From contig NC_081406.1 in the NCBI RefSeq assembly GCF_030272615.1, forward strand, positions 481,156,900-481,216,899: DNA of 60,000 bases, given 5' to 3'. The position numbers were made by a program, and so were the translations under genes. The DNA is from Cryptomeria japonica (Eukaryota > Streptophyta > Pinopsida > Cupressales > Cupressaceae). How positions within the stretch are numbered: position 1 is the stretch's first letter; every line of letters starts with the position of its first letter. The notes under the pieces were generated by a model. The model searched no databases, had not been told where the DNA came from, and saw only the letters and a list, made by a program, of their open reading frames with translations. Shown one piece after another: positions 45,434 to 55,962 of this stretch.

Positions 45434-46066
45434 AAATAGAAGAAGAAATAAGAAATCAGCTTAAGCTCAAGGAAGAAAACTATGAGAGACTTGAAGCTGA
45501 AATTGTTTCATCAGAAAGTTAGATAAATCTTTGACACGATTGAATCATGAGAAGATAAATCAGAAAAGTTTCATGTCCTTGGATATGTCATTGGCTCACA
45601 GAAATCATCTATTGATAAAGGTGGAGTTGGTCTTGAAGAACATTAAAGTTCTAAGTCTACAAAAGCAGAATAGCAAAAGACCAACATGGACAGCACAAAG
45701 GATTCATCATCAAAAATCAGAAATAATGCTTTCAAAAGGCCTCCTATCTCAAAGCACGCACATATGACGAAGTTTAACAATTCTTTCTTTTATGGTCATT
45801 GTTTCTCTTGCAATTATTTTGGACACAAGGCAATCAACTGTAGAGTATTTGCAAGAAATGATTTCAGATTTATGAGTAGGAACTCTTTTGTTCCTCCAAG
45901 GAATTACAATGTTATATATAAATGTAATAACTTCGGTCACACTGCAAAAGCTTGTAAAAGTGGTATGGTAGATTTCCCTGAGCAAAACAAGAAGATTGAG
46001 AAAGAGAACAAAGCAAAGGAGGTTATTAAGATTTGGAGGAAGAAGGAAAAAAAAATTAAGTAGAAT
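45434..46066 (+). pseudogene. SIRE-type gag, part after the LINE
   Basis: The coiled coil resumes after the target duplication (EEEIRNQLKLKEENYERLEAEIV), stops at 45520, and continues in another frame. Two further zinc-knuckle-like blocks occur: CFSCNYFGHKAINC (about 45810-45850) and CNNFGHTAKAC, the latter lacking its first Cys pair (about 45922-45957). Long spacing between knuckles is typical of SIRE gag. Confidence 0.85.
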
Positions 46067-46068
46067 CA

Positions 46069-49000
46069 TTGATTGTGCAAACAACCTTTCTTGCACAAAA
46101 TGAAAAAGACAAATGGTGTATTGACAGTGGTTGTTCTAGACATATGACTGGAGACAAGAGCATGTTTCTCAATCTCAAAAGCACTAATGGAGGAAAGGTA
46201 AGATTTGGTGGTAATTCATCAACAAATATCAAAGGTAAAGGTACACTTGTTTTGGATGATGATGAGACCAAAGTCGAGAATATTTTATACGTAGAAGGTA
46301 TGAAACACAATTTATTTAGTGTGAGTCAATTGTGTGATCAAGGACACAGTTAAGTTTTCAATTCAGATTATTGTGAAATTAGTAAAGGTGGTAAACATAT
46401 TGCTGATGCAAGTAGGGCTGCTACAAATCTGTATATTCTTGATGATATCAAAAGTGAAAAGTGTCGTTCGAGTCAGGTAGATGAAAGTTGGCTATGGCAT
46501 AGGAGGATGGGACACATGAACTTTGATAGTCTTGTTCAAATCAGCAGAAAGGAAGTTGTTACAGACATGTCAAAACTCACTAGAACCTTGAGACATTGTT
46601 TGCAGAGATTGTCAACTGGGAAAGCAAACAAGGAAGAGTTTTGAATCAAAAAAGTATTCTAGCACAAAGCCTCTTGAGTTGATTCAACCTAATTTATGTG
46701 GGCCTATAAAAACTAACTAGGAGCATGCAAGGTGAGAAGTATTTTATGCTTTTGATTGATCATTTTTCAAAAATGACGTGGGTTACATTTTTTAAGGACA
46801 AATCAGAGGCACTTGAGAAGTTTAAAGCCTTTAAAGCCTTAGTGGAGAATGAGAAGAGTCTGAAAATCAAATGCGTATGTTCAAACAATGTTGTAGAGTT
46901 CACATCAAATGAGTTTGTAAATTTCTGCAAAAAACATGGTATAAAAAGACAATACTCAGCTGCAAGGACACCACAACAAAATGGTGTTGTGAAAAGGAAT
47001 AACAAATCAGTCCAAGAAATGGTTCGTAGTATGATGAATGAGTCTAAAGTGGATGATTATTTTTGGAGAGAGGCGATCCATACTGTTGTTTACATTCATA
47101 ATAGAGGGCAGATTGGAGCAAAGCACAACAAAACTCCATATGAACTTTGGAAAGGTAAGACTACTTTAGTTAAATATTTCAAAAAAATTGGTAGTCCTTG
47201 TTATATTAAAAGGGATAAAACAATCTTGGAAAAGTTTATCCTAGAGCTGATGAAGGGATTTTCTTAGGATACTCTTCTAAAAGTAAATCTTATAGATGTT
47301 TTAACAAAAGATTAAGAAAGATTGTTGAAAGTGCTAATGTGAAGGATCATGAAGATGCTAACATTTATGACAAGGTGAAAAGTGTTGCTCAACAAACACC
47401 TTCAAATGTACAACACTGGACTGCAGATGCAAATTCTAGGACAGCAAATGTAAATTTTGAAAATGCATCTTCAAGTGTTCAACATGGGACAACAGATGTA
47501 ACTACAAAAGATGCACCTACAAATGACAAAGGTAAGAACACATTTAGGACCTTTTTGAAGACTTCATCAACGTTTGTTCAAAGAAATCATCCTATTGATT
47601 ATATTTTGCAAGAGGATAGACCAAGAGCCACAAGAAGAAGTGTTAACTATTCTGAAAACGAAGATATCTCCTTGCTGTCCATGATTGAGCTTAAAGGTTT
47701 TGAGGAGGTAGCTAGAGATAAACATTGGGTGGCAGCCATGGAAGAAGAGCTTGATTAGATTCAGAAAAGTGAAATTTGGGAACTTGTCCCAAGGCCCAAA
47801 GACAAGAACATGATTGGCACAAAGTGGGCGTACAGAAATAAGTTAAATGAAGATGGTAAAGTGGTGAGGAACAAGGCAAGACTTGTGTGCAAAGGTTATG
47901 CACAAGTTGAAGCTATTAGAATGTTGTTAGTCTTTGCTTCTTTAAAGGTTTTAAAGTTTTTCAAGTGGATGTTAAATATGCTTTTTTGAATGGTAATTTG
48001 AAAGAAGTTTATGTAGAGCGGTCGGATGGGTTTGCTATATCAGAAAATCAAAACTATGTTTGCAAGTTAAAAAAGGTCCTCTATGGTCTTAAACAAGCCC
48101 CACATGTTTGGAATGCTAGAGTAGACAGTTACTTGCAAAAGCAGGGATTCAGAAGAGGAATAGCGGACAGCAATCTGTATGTAAAAAAAGAAGGTAACCA
48201 TATGTTGATTGTTGTAGTTTGTGTTGATGATATGATTTTTGGTAGTGATTGTGAAGAGATGTATCAAGTTTTTGCTGCTAACATGAAGGAGTTTGAAAAG
48301 TCCATGTTGGGTGAGTTGTTCTTCTTTCTTGGTTTGCAAATTCATCAATCAAATAGAGGCATTTTCATTTCTCAAACAAAGTATATTAGAGAGATGTTCA
48401 AAAGGTTTAGAATGGAGGATTGCAATCCTGTGAGCACTCCAATGGTGACAGGATGCAAGTTAAGTAAAAATGATGAGTCTCCTGATGCTAATCAAACTTT
48501 GTACAGGTCTATGAAAAGAAGTTTATTATATGTTATAACCACTAGACCTGACATTATGCAAGCATTTGGTTATGTTGCTAGATTTCAAGCTACTCCTAAG
48601 GATACTCATGTTCATGCAATTAAGAGGATCTTCAAGTATCTTAAGGAACTATGGATTATGGGTTATGATATCCTAAAGGAAATGATTTTACACTTATAGC
48701 TTATACAGATGCAGATTGGGGTGGTTTTGTTGATGATAGAAAGAACACAAGTGGAGGTGCATTCTTTCTAGATTGTTGTCATGTATCTTGGTTGAGCAAA
48801 AAGCAAGCTTCTACTTTATTGTCTACAGCTGAAGCAGAGTACATTGCAGCAATCTCTTGTTGTACACAAGTTCTATGGATGAAGCAAACATTGAAGGATA
48901 TTGAGGTAGAGTACAACCAGCCTATATCTATCTTTTGTGACAACAAGAGTGCTATTAACATCTCTAAAAATCCAATAATGCACTCTAGAACTAAACATAT

Positions 49001-49220
49001 TCCTATTAAGTATCATTTTCTAAGAGAACAAGTTAGTAATAAGCAAGTTAAGCTGAAATATGTTTTTACTAAAGAGTGGATTGCATATTTGCTTACTAAG
49101 CCTTTGCCAAAGGAAACTTTTGAATGCTTGAGGAAGAAGTTGAGTAATTTCACTTCATCTCTGAAGTGTTGTTTTACCTCAAGGGGATTTTTTATTGTCA
49201 CATTCTATGCCCTGTTTTAG
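46069..49220 (+). pseudogene. SIRE-type pol: protease, integrase, RT, RNase H (inactive)
   Basis: Protease: WCIDSGCSRHMTG with DSG present (about 46112). Integrase zinc region: HRRMGHMNFDSLV, then a frameshift near 46590. Integrase core 46725-47267: IDHFSK keeps the first Asp, but the second reads CSNN (Asn for Asp) and the third VVKRNN (Lys for Glu), so the DDE triad is lost. RT: WELVPRPKDK, then a deletion after CKGYAQVE that removes the usual following block, MDVKYAFLNG, LYGLKQAP and VCVDDMIFG. RNase H: TDADWGG, LLSTAEAEYIAA and CDNKSA. Stops at 46351, 47267, 47758 and 48699. The frame order is protease, integrase, RT, RNase H, as in Copia. Confidence 0.9.
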
Positions 49221-49337
49221 TTATACAGGTTGGTTTCAATCATTGATGTCAAAAGGGGAGTAATAAGTCGGGGGGAGCAGTATTATTTAAGAACTCTTTG
49301 GTTCAAATTGGTTGCAAATAGAGTTGCCATCAATGAC

Positions 49338-49349
49338 AAAGGGGGAGAT
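49338..49349 (+). other. Polypurine tract of the SIRE-type element
   Basis: AAAGGGGGAGAT directly before the 3' LTR start TGTTGAATATTT at 49350. It is the plus-strand primer of reverse transcription. Confidence 0.9.
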
Positions 49350-50384
49350 TGTTGAATATTTCGCCATTGATGTCAAAGGTTGATGATCAAGGTTGCACAA
49401 ACTTTGGAGGATTACTCAAAGTAAAAGGGAACTATGGCACAAAAGGTTATATTCTTCAGCTACTTGGTTGTCTGTTTGAGCTGTTACAAAAGGTTATATT
49501 CTTCAACTACTTGGTTGTCTGTTTGAGCTGTTACAAAAGGTTATATTCTCTGCTTGAGCTAGCTACTTGGTTGTTTGTTTGAGCTATTTGGTTGTCTACT
49601 TGAGCTGGTTTCTTACTTGCTTGAGCTACTTTGCTGCTTGCTTGAGCTACTTGGTTGTTTGTTTGAGCTACTTGGTAGTCTACTTGAGCTGGTTGTGTGT
49701 CCACTTCACCTGCTTACTATCAACTTCTCTTGCCAAGTCAGAATGTTTGTCATGTCACCGTTTGAAGGTGGATTCTTCAAGGCAAGTCAATTAAAAGAGG
49801 CACGCTTACCTTATTTATGTGCTACGATGGTCTTTGGCATATGGCGATTTTGGTTGGAACGAAATTCATTGATTTATTCATCTATTTGCAGTTGTTTCAA
49901 TTTTTTTTGTAACGTCTTGAGCTGGTTATGAGTTGTTGTTTTTTTTAAAGAGTCGAGGATAATGTTTGTGGTGGATGATAAAATTGGGGAGACATTAATA
50001 GGTCTTGAGCGCTTGATTTTTTTTAAAAAAGAAACCCAATCTTTATGGCACAGTAGACATCGTGGATGCTATTATTGGCATAGACTTCTGGCACAGCAAT
50101 CATTGTGGAGCCTATTATTGGCATTGACAAATAGTCATGGGATATATACTTTTTCTTCTCTCATGGTTTTTGGCATGGTGTTAATATTTTTTTCTTTTGA
50201 GTTGGGAATGCTCACGTAGTATGCAACTTGATATACATGCATCATGCGAACAGGTGAAAATAAGGAGATGAAAAAAAAAATTCTCGTTTAGTCTACTGCA
50301 AGTTTATTTTTGATACCTTAACTATTGTGAAAATGGGGGTGTTGTGTATTTCTTGGTAGTTGGTATGATGTTTGAAGTGGTAAG

Positions 50385-50641
50385 TGTTGTAGGTGAATAA
50401 TGTATGAATATGTAATAACTTGCAATTTGTCACTTATTTATATATGCATCTTTTATTTCTTGCAAGTCGGCCTCCTTGGGTTTTGGCACTAATATTAAAT
50501 GGTGAGTATTTTTGCATAGCGTGGTAATTGTTTGTGCATAAGATAGGGTCACGTTACCCTATGATAGGACCCGGTCCTAAATGGGGTTCGGATGTTGCCT
50601 TAAGGCAATCCGAACCCATATAACCCTAGTTATAATCAACA
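50385..50641 (-). repeat. 3' LTR of the minus-strand Copia
   Basis: 257 bp, minus-strand TGTTGATTATAAC to CACCTACAACA. It has internal inverted repeats: GGGTTCGGAT with ATCCGAACCC-like (about 50583-50620), and GGGTAACGTGACCC (about 50548-50561). AATAAAAGATGC near 50450 may be the poly-A signal. It is preceded by a purine tract as expected. Confidence 0.75.
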
Positions 50642-50696
50642 CTCCCTCTTAACTAGGGAGGAGGAGAATACATAATCTGAACCTTTAAGTTCCATC

Positions 50697-50895
50697 TAGC
50701 ACACAAGCATAGAATGGATCTAGCACACAAGCATAGAATTACATCTTCCACCTAGCACACAAGCATAGGATGGTTCTAGCACACAAGCATAGGATGTGTA
50801 ATACACCAGTGGGTCTTTACATTATTACAATTATCCATCTAGCACACAAGCATAGATTGGATGTAATTCATTCTTGCACACAAGCAAAGAATGAC
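50697..50895 (-). repeat. Array of CACACAAGCATAG repeats
   Basis: Six copies of YWGCACACAAGCAWAG (plus-strand wording), mostly CTAGCACACAAGCATAG, with spacers of about 6-50 bases. They start at about 50697, 50719, 50751, 50776, 50837 and 50873. They lie between the end of pol and the polypurine tract. Confidence 0.9.
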
Positions 50896-50913
50896 TCAAA
50901 GTGCTACCAATAG

Positions 50914-52437
50914 TCACTGAGATTGAAGCTCTCTCTCAATCAGGGTTCCGTTTTCCATGACACCAAGTCTATCTCTGAAGTACTCGAACTTCACTCTGGA
51001 TAAAGGTTTGGTGAGGATGTCAGCAATCTGTTCATCTGTGCTAATGTACTTTAGATGAATGGCACCTCTCTGCACCATATCCCGAATGTAATGATAGTGT
51101 GTTTCCACATGTTTGGACCGATCATGAAATACAAGATTTACTGACATCTTTATACAGCTTTGATTATCACAATGAATGGTGGTAGGATCATTGACTTGAC
51201 CAAATAATCCAACAAGGAGCTTACGAAGCCACACTGCTTCTCTGGATGCAACAGATGCGGCAATGTACTCAGCTTCTGCAGTGCTTAATGCTACCGAAGA
51301 TTGCTTTCTGCATGCCCAAGAGATCACTGCGGAGCCCAAGTTGAAGCAAATGCCTGAAGTGCTTTTCCTGTCCTTGACACTTCCTGCCCAATCTGAATCT
51401 GAGTAGCCTTTCAAGAGGATTGGGGTATTAAGTGAATACTTCAGCCCATAACCAATCGTGCCGCGTAGATATCTTAGAATGTGCTTGGCAGCAACCAGGT
51501 GAACATGTTTAGGTGAGCTCATGAACTGACTGAGAGCATTCACAGCATAACAGATATTTGGCCTAGTATTGACTAGGTACATCAGGGAGCCAATCAACTG
51601 CGTGTACTCAAAGGGATCTGCAAAATCCGAGTTAGCTGCAGAAACACTTAACTTCTTTAAGTTAGATTCCATAGGAGTACGCATAGGTTTACAATCTATC
51701 ATTCTAAATCTTTTCAAAATATCAATAGTGTATTTTCCCTGACTTAGAAAGATTTCATTAGCTCTTTGCCATACTTCTAACCCTAGGAAGTAGTGCATTA
51801 GACCTAAATCCTTCATTTCAAATTCTGAGGCTAATTCCATTTTACATCTTATGATTAATTTATTTTCACCCGTGAGAAATAAATCATCTACATACAAAAC
51901 TAAAATAAGCATCTCATCATTATAAACTTTCAAGTAAATGTTAGCATCAGCATCATTCTTGGAAAACCCTAAACTTAGTAAGTACTTATCAATTCTTTCA
52001 TACCAAGCGCAAGGAGCCTGTTTGAGCCCATATAAGGCTTTCTTCAACCTGCAAACATGAGAATCTCTTTTATGGATTACATAGCCTTCTGGTTGCTCAA
52101 TATAGACTTCCTCCTCAATGACACCATTAAGGAAGGTTGTCTTAACGTCCATTTGATGCAACTCCCAACCTTTGGCTGCAACAATAGCTATTATAGACCT
52201 AATAGAGGTATATCTAGCAACAAGGGCAAAGGTTTCTTCATAATCTATTCCTTCCTTTTGAGAAAAACCACGTGCTACAAACCTAGCTTTATATTTTTCA
52301 ATACTACCATCAGCATCATGTTTAATTTTAAACAACCATTTAGAGGAAACGACAGACTTACCTTTGGGTCTGGGTACAATGTCCCAGACATCATTCTTGA
52401 TGATAGACCCATACTCTTCATCCATGGCAATTTCCAA
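50914..52437 (-). CDS. Copia RT and RNase H, open for 507 residues
   Basis: Minus-strand frame from NDVWDIVPRPKGK through the RT core (KYKARFVARGFSQ, MDVKTTFLNG, LYGLKQAP, catalytic YVDD in LVLYVDDLFLTG, FLGLEVW) to RNase H (SDSDWAGSVKDRKST, LSTAEAEYIAAS, CDNQSCIKM, DILTKPLS) and a stop at 50914. All catalytic signatures are present. The true protein is longer: upstream coding lies one frame away at 52275-52757, so a single indel near 52430 separates them. Confidence 0.93.
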   Translation of the reverse strand: MEIAMDEEYGSIIKNDVWDIVPRPKGKSVVSSKWLFKIKHDADGSIEKYKARFVARGFSQKEGIDYEETFALVARYTSIRSIIAIVAAKGWELHQMDVKTTFLNGVIEEEVYIEQPEGYVIHKRDSHVCRLKKALYGLKQAPCAWYERIDKYLLSLGFSKNDADANIYLKVYNDEMLILVLYVDDLFLTGENKLIIRCKMELASEFEMKDLGLMHYFLGLEVWQRANEIFLSQGKYTIDILKRFRMIDCKPMRTPMESNLKKLSVSAANSDFADPFEYTQLIGSLMYLVNTRPNICYAVNALSQFMSSPKHVHLVAAKHILRYLRGTIGYGLKYSLNTPILLKGYSDSDWAGSVKDRKSTSGICFNLGSAVISWACRKQSSVALSTAEAEYIAASVASREAVWLRKLLVGLFGQVNDPTTIHCDNQSCIKMSVNLVFHDRSKHVETHYHYIRDMVQRGAIHLKYISTDEQIADILTKPLSRVKFEYFRDRLGVMENGTLIERELQSQ

Positions 52438-52757
52438 GCATGATGGGACATAGCTTCTCCGATATTGTGGGGTTCAGACTCAATTATATTGCACATCACA
52501 GAAATGTAGTTGGCGTGATTTTGGAAACTCCTGCTATTTCTGAAGGTTCCTCTGGGAGCAGCAAACCCTTCAGCATCTTGAATCGTATTTCTAACCCAAA
52601 GTGGTCTCTTCTTGCAGACCACAATATCCTGAGGTATATCGGTAGATTGCATGGGTTCTGATGAGTCATTCTGAACTTCCTGATCTGGAAGATTAGTAGA
52701 CTCCTCCTGTAACTCAGGGTTAGCATCAACAATTGAATCTTGTTTTTCCATCACCAT
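52275..52757 (-). pseudogene. Copia linker between integrase and RT (frameshifted)
   Basis: Minus-strand stretch rich in Glu/Asp/Pro/Gln joining integrase to RT. It contains a KRPLWVRNTIQDAEGF block typical of this position. A frame change at about 52800 separates it from integrase, another near 52430 from RT. Confidence 0.75.
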
Positions 52758-52771
52758 ATCATCATTGTTGA

Positions 52772-54350
52772 TTAATGAACCTTTAGATCTTTTGAAAGCA
52801 ATATTTCTTCAAAAGTTACATCTCTACTTACCTCAACATACCTTTGACCTGAAATGTAGATCCTGAAGGCTTGGGAAGATTCGTTGTATCCTACTAGGAT
52901 GCCTTTCTTTCCAGATGGATCCAGCTTGGTTCGTTTTTCTTTAGGCACATGAACATACACAGGGCTTCCGAATATCCTTAGGTGACTGATGTCTGGTTTG
53001 ATTCCTAAAAAGGCTTCTTTAGGTGTCACATCCTTTAGGACTCGATGAGGACATCTATTCTGAATATAAACTGCGGTTTTGGATGCTTCTGCCCATAGAA
53101 AAGGTTGCAAGTCCTGATCATGTATCATAGCTCTTGCAGCTTCAACAATGGTCCTATTCTTTCTTTCAGCAACTCCATTTTGCTGAGGGTTGTAGGGAAC
53201 ACAGAACTCCCTCTTAATTCCTGCTTTAACACAAAAGTCATAGAAGCTACCTGAGGTGTATTCACCTCCATTGTCAGACCTTAAACATTTAATTCGATTT
53301 CCTGTAGTATTTTCAACTAAGGCTTTGAATTCTTTAAATCTGTTTAGGACTTCTTCAGACTCTTTAGTTTTAAGAAAATAGATCCATGTTTTCCTAGAGA
53401 AATCATCTATGAAGATAACATAATATAGGAAACCGCTAGGAGATGCTACTGACATAGGACCACATAAATCTGAATGAATAAGCTCTAACCATTCTTTAGC
53501 CCTACTATCACTTTTATGAAAGGGATTCTTTAAATTCTTACCCATTGCACAACCTTTACAAGCATCATCATGAGATAAACTAAGTTTAGGCATACCTTTG
53601 ACCATTTTACCGAGAGTGGGAAGAGCTTGAAAGTGAAGATGACCCAATCTTCTATGCCATAGCTCGCATGATTCAGGGGTCTCATGAATGAGAGCTTGAA
53701 TTGGATTAGCTGCAAGCTTATATAAACTATCACATCTATTTCCAATAATACGAGCAGATTTGAAGTTAGATTTCTTAGACCAAGCTAGTACTTTCCCTTC
53801 AGAAAATGCTATTTGCAAACCCTTATCTTCTAAAGCCGAAATGGAAATAAGATTTCTTTTAATACCAGGTACAAATAGAATATCACAGAGTTGTAAGGAA
53901 ATACCAGAATCTAGTTTTAAAGAGGTAGTGCCAGAACCTTTTACGAAGTATCGAGCATCATCACCGATTACTACATGAAGATTGGTGTCTTTTTCAATCA
54001 GATCTGAGAGATGCTCACAAAATCCTGAGATGTGCCTGAAGGCACCACTGTCAAGTATCCACGTATTGCTGTCCGTAGGAACATTGCTGGAAAGAGCAGA
54101 GATAAGAAGGTAGTCTTCACTTTGTTCGGCAACTTCATTTAAGTTAGCTTCACTTTCCTTTGGGTCATTCTGACAATCTCTGGCATAGTGACCATACTTG
54201 TCACATCTGAAGCAACGAATGTGAGAGGAATCTCTTGACTTTTTCCTTGGATCATAGGAGGAGGATCTAAAATCTTTGCTTCTCTTTTCTTTCTTCCAAT
54301 GACCACCTTTCCTAGATTTAGATAAGAGAACATGATTATCTTTGAGAGAG
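52772..54350 (-). CDS. Copia zinc knuckle, protease and integrase
   Basis: One open minus-strand frame. The zinc knuckle CFRCDKYGHYARDC is at about 54205-54165. An acidic linker leads to the protease site WILDSGAFRHISG (about 54062-54024). The integrase HHCC region starts at HRRLGHLHF (about 53660), and the core has FIDDFSRKTW, RSDNGGEYTS and GVAERKNRTI, so all three DDE residues are in place. It ends with a short false tail and a stop at 52772 after a frame change near 52800. I read the frame by hand from about 54180 to 53811 and saw no stop. Confidence 0.88.
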
Positions 54351-54955
54351 TTCTTGAGTTTTCCTCTTACCTCAATTCAAGATTCCTCTTTGATGCAATC
54401 AGATTGAAGACGCTCAAAGTTGGGACGATCGGCTCTTCCACCAATGCTACGAATGAATGGTTCTCATTCATCAGGTAGACCATTTAATGCAATCATAACA
54501 AGGTCTTTATCTGAGATTTGGCAATCAAGAGTGCTTAGCTTGTCCTTTAGTTCATTGATCTTCATGAAGTAGGCTATGATTGAGTCTTCTTCTTTCATTT
54601 TCATGTGTAGAAGTTGCTATCTTAGGGCAAGAGCCCTGCTGAGATTGTTGACTTCGTAGATCCCTTCCAAGTGTTTGATCATTTCTCTGGCAAATGTAAA
54701 CTTTGATATGACAGTGACAAGATGATTCTTGATGGACTCAATTATGATCCTTCTAGCCTTGAGGGAATCTTTCTTGAACAGTTTCAGCTCTTCAGCATCT
54801 TCAGGAGGAGACAGCCTTTCTTCTTCTACAAATTTCAGTAGGTCATTTTCTTCAAGGATCGATAGAATACGAACTTTCCAAGCAGCAAAGTCAATGGCTC
54901 CCTCAAGCCTATCTTCAGCCTTCAAACCTGACATCTTTAATCTGAAAACAACCAA
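54351..54955 (-). pseudogene. Copia gag (two stops)
   Basis: Minus-strand gag from MVVFRLKMSGLKAEDRLEG or, more likely, the internal MSGLKAEDRL start (about 54934). It contains AAWKVRILSILEENDL, REMIKHLEGIY and then, after a TAG stop at 54617, MKMKEEDSIIAYFMKINELKDKL in the same frame. A TGA at about 54455 stands where Trp is usual (LPDE-EPF). Both stops are single-base changes. The gag precedes the knuckle at 54205. Confidence 0.85.
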
Positions 54956-55018
54956 CAGCTATATGCAACAATTGATTTGCTAAACTCAGAAGTTAATGAC
55001 ACCTTAGCTTTGATACCA

Positions 55019-55627
55019 TGTAGATTTTAGACCTTAGGTATGTTAATCAGACTTAGATAATTAACTATGCCCTAGTTTGTAATCAAATTCACAGTATTTT
55101 AATAGACTAGCAGAAATTAGATATGCCCTAGATTGTAATCAGATTTGCAGTATTTAACCAGTCAACATAAATCAGAAATAAAACAGTAGACAACAAGCAT
55201 ACCCTGGGAAAACCTCTAATGAGGAAAAACCCAGTATGAAAGACCCACAGGTCAGATTATATATTCTCCTCTTAAAATGCACAATTACAATTCTTAGCTC
55301 TTCCTATCAGATCTGATCTATTTGTGTAGCAGATCTGCTCTTTCATGTTCTTCAAGATGCACAACATCACCTAGGTTATCTTGCACCAATTCGCATAAGT
55401 CTGAATGAGTTCGCCTTCTTCCTTGTCAGTTCGCACTTGATAAGCAGAGCTGTTTTCCCATTCGCATAGGTGAATAATGTATGAATGTGTAATAACTTGC
55501 AATTTGATTACAATCTAGGGCATATCTAATTTCTGCTGGTCTATTAAAATACTGTGAATCTGATTACAAACTAGGGCATAGTTAATTATCTAAGTCTGAT
55601 TAACATACCTAAGGTCTAAAATCTACA
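55019..55627 (-). repeat. 5' terminal region of the minus-strand Copia, with 122-bp inverted ends
   Basis: 609 bp. Its first 122 bp (55019-55140) and last 122 bp (55506-55627) are inverted copies with about two differences. Between them, in minus-strand sense, are GGGTTTTTCC and GGTTTTCCCAGGG (Copia R-U5 style) and a 40-base match to the U5 end of the left LTR. The inner end CTAAAATCTACA adjoins the primer binding site, as a real LTR end should; the outer end is its inverted copy. Confidence 0.8.
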
Positions 55628-55962
55628 GTAAGTGGATTCTAATTTTTTTTTTTTAAAGGCTTGCATTTGAGTTACTACTAAACTAGAGCTAGTGCTTCAG
55701 CTGGACAAAATTGGTGCTTCTAGGAGGGTTGGTGTTCTCAGTGAGTTGGTGCTCACTTGTGTAATCTGGGTTGGTGCCCATTTTTGTTAATGAAATCTAT
55801 TGTGTGTCGTGGTTTTTTACCGGAAAGTGTTTTCCATGTGAAATTCGAAGTTTGCATCTTGATGTTTTATGTGGTTTTATGTGGTTTTATGTCTTTTAAA
55901 AATTTAAAATATTGATTCACCCCCCACCCCCTCTTAATATTTTTTGTGTGCATTTCAAGATG

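Larger units (their letters stand above)
50385..55627 (-). mobile_element. Minus-strand Copia retrotransposon with unlike ends
   Basis: A perfect target duplication, GTAAG, lies at 50380-50384 and 55628-55632. The empty site is seen in the 5' LTR near 37636. Read on the minus strand: 5' terminal region 55627-55019, primer binding site TGGTATCAAAGC (about 55018-55007), gag, protease, integrase, RT, RNase H, polypurine tract TTAAGAGGGAG (about 50651-50641) and 3' LTR 50641-50385 (257 bp, TGTTG...CAACA). The two terminal regions are not copies of each other: only a 40-base stretch (50390-50429 and 55467-55506) is shared. Coding parts are the best preserved of all LTR elements here, so it is probably the youngest LTR insertion in this nest. 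Confidence 0.85.
36669..55957 (+). mobile_element. SIRE-type Copia retrotransposon inside Gypsy pol
   Basis: LTRs are 36669-37966 and 49350-55957 (the latter cut by another Copia). Ends are TGTTGAATATTT and TGTGTGCATTTCA. The perfect target duplication AGATG is at 36664-36668 and 55958-55962. The primer binding site TGGTATCAGAGC is at 37969-37980 and the polypurine tract AAAGGGGGAGA ends at 49348. The gag with a long coiled coil, two or more zinc knuckles, and an order of protease, integrase, RT, RNase H are those of the SIRE/Maximus lineage. In the first roughly 130 bp the two LTRs differ at about six sites. Coding parts are inactivated; a LINE splits gag. Confidence 0.92.
49350..55957 (+). 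repeat. 3' LTR of the SIRE-type element, split by a Copia insertion
   Basis: 49350-50379 aligns with 36669 to about 37636, and 55633-55957 aligns with the rest of the 5' LTR to its CATTTCA end. The two parts are separated by 50385-55627 plus its duplicated GTAAG. The minisatellite is longer here (49455-49695). Confidence 0.92.

Noticed and set aside
49567-49931. Leucine-rich membrane protein (LVVCLSY repeats)
   Set aside because: It is the reading of a 21-bp minisatellite within the SIRE LTR.
50697-50895. CRISPR-like array (repeats with spacers)
   Set aside because: Repeats are 16-17 bp, spacers vary from about 6 to 50 bp, and the array lies inside a plant Copia element.
52057-52443. 128-residue plus-strand protein
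   Set aside because: It is the reverse strand of the Copia RT coding region at 50914-52437.
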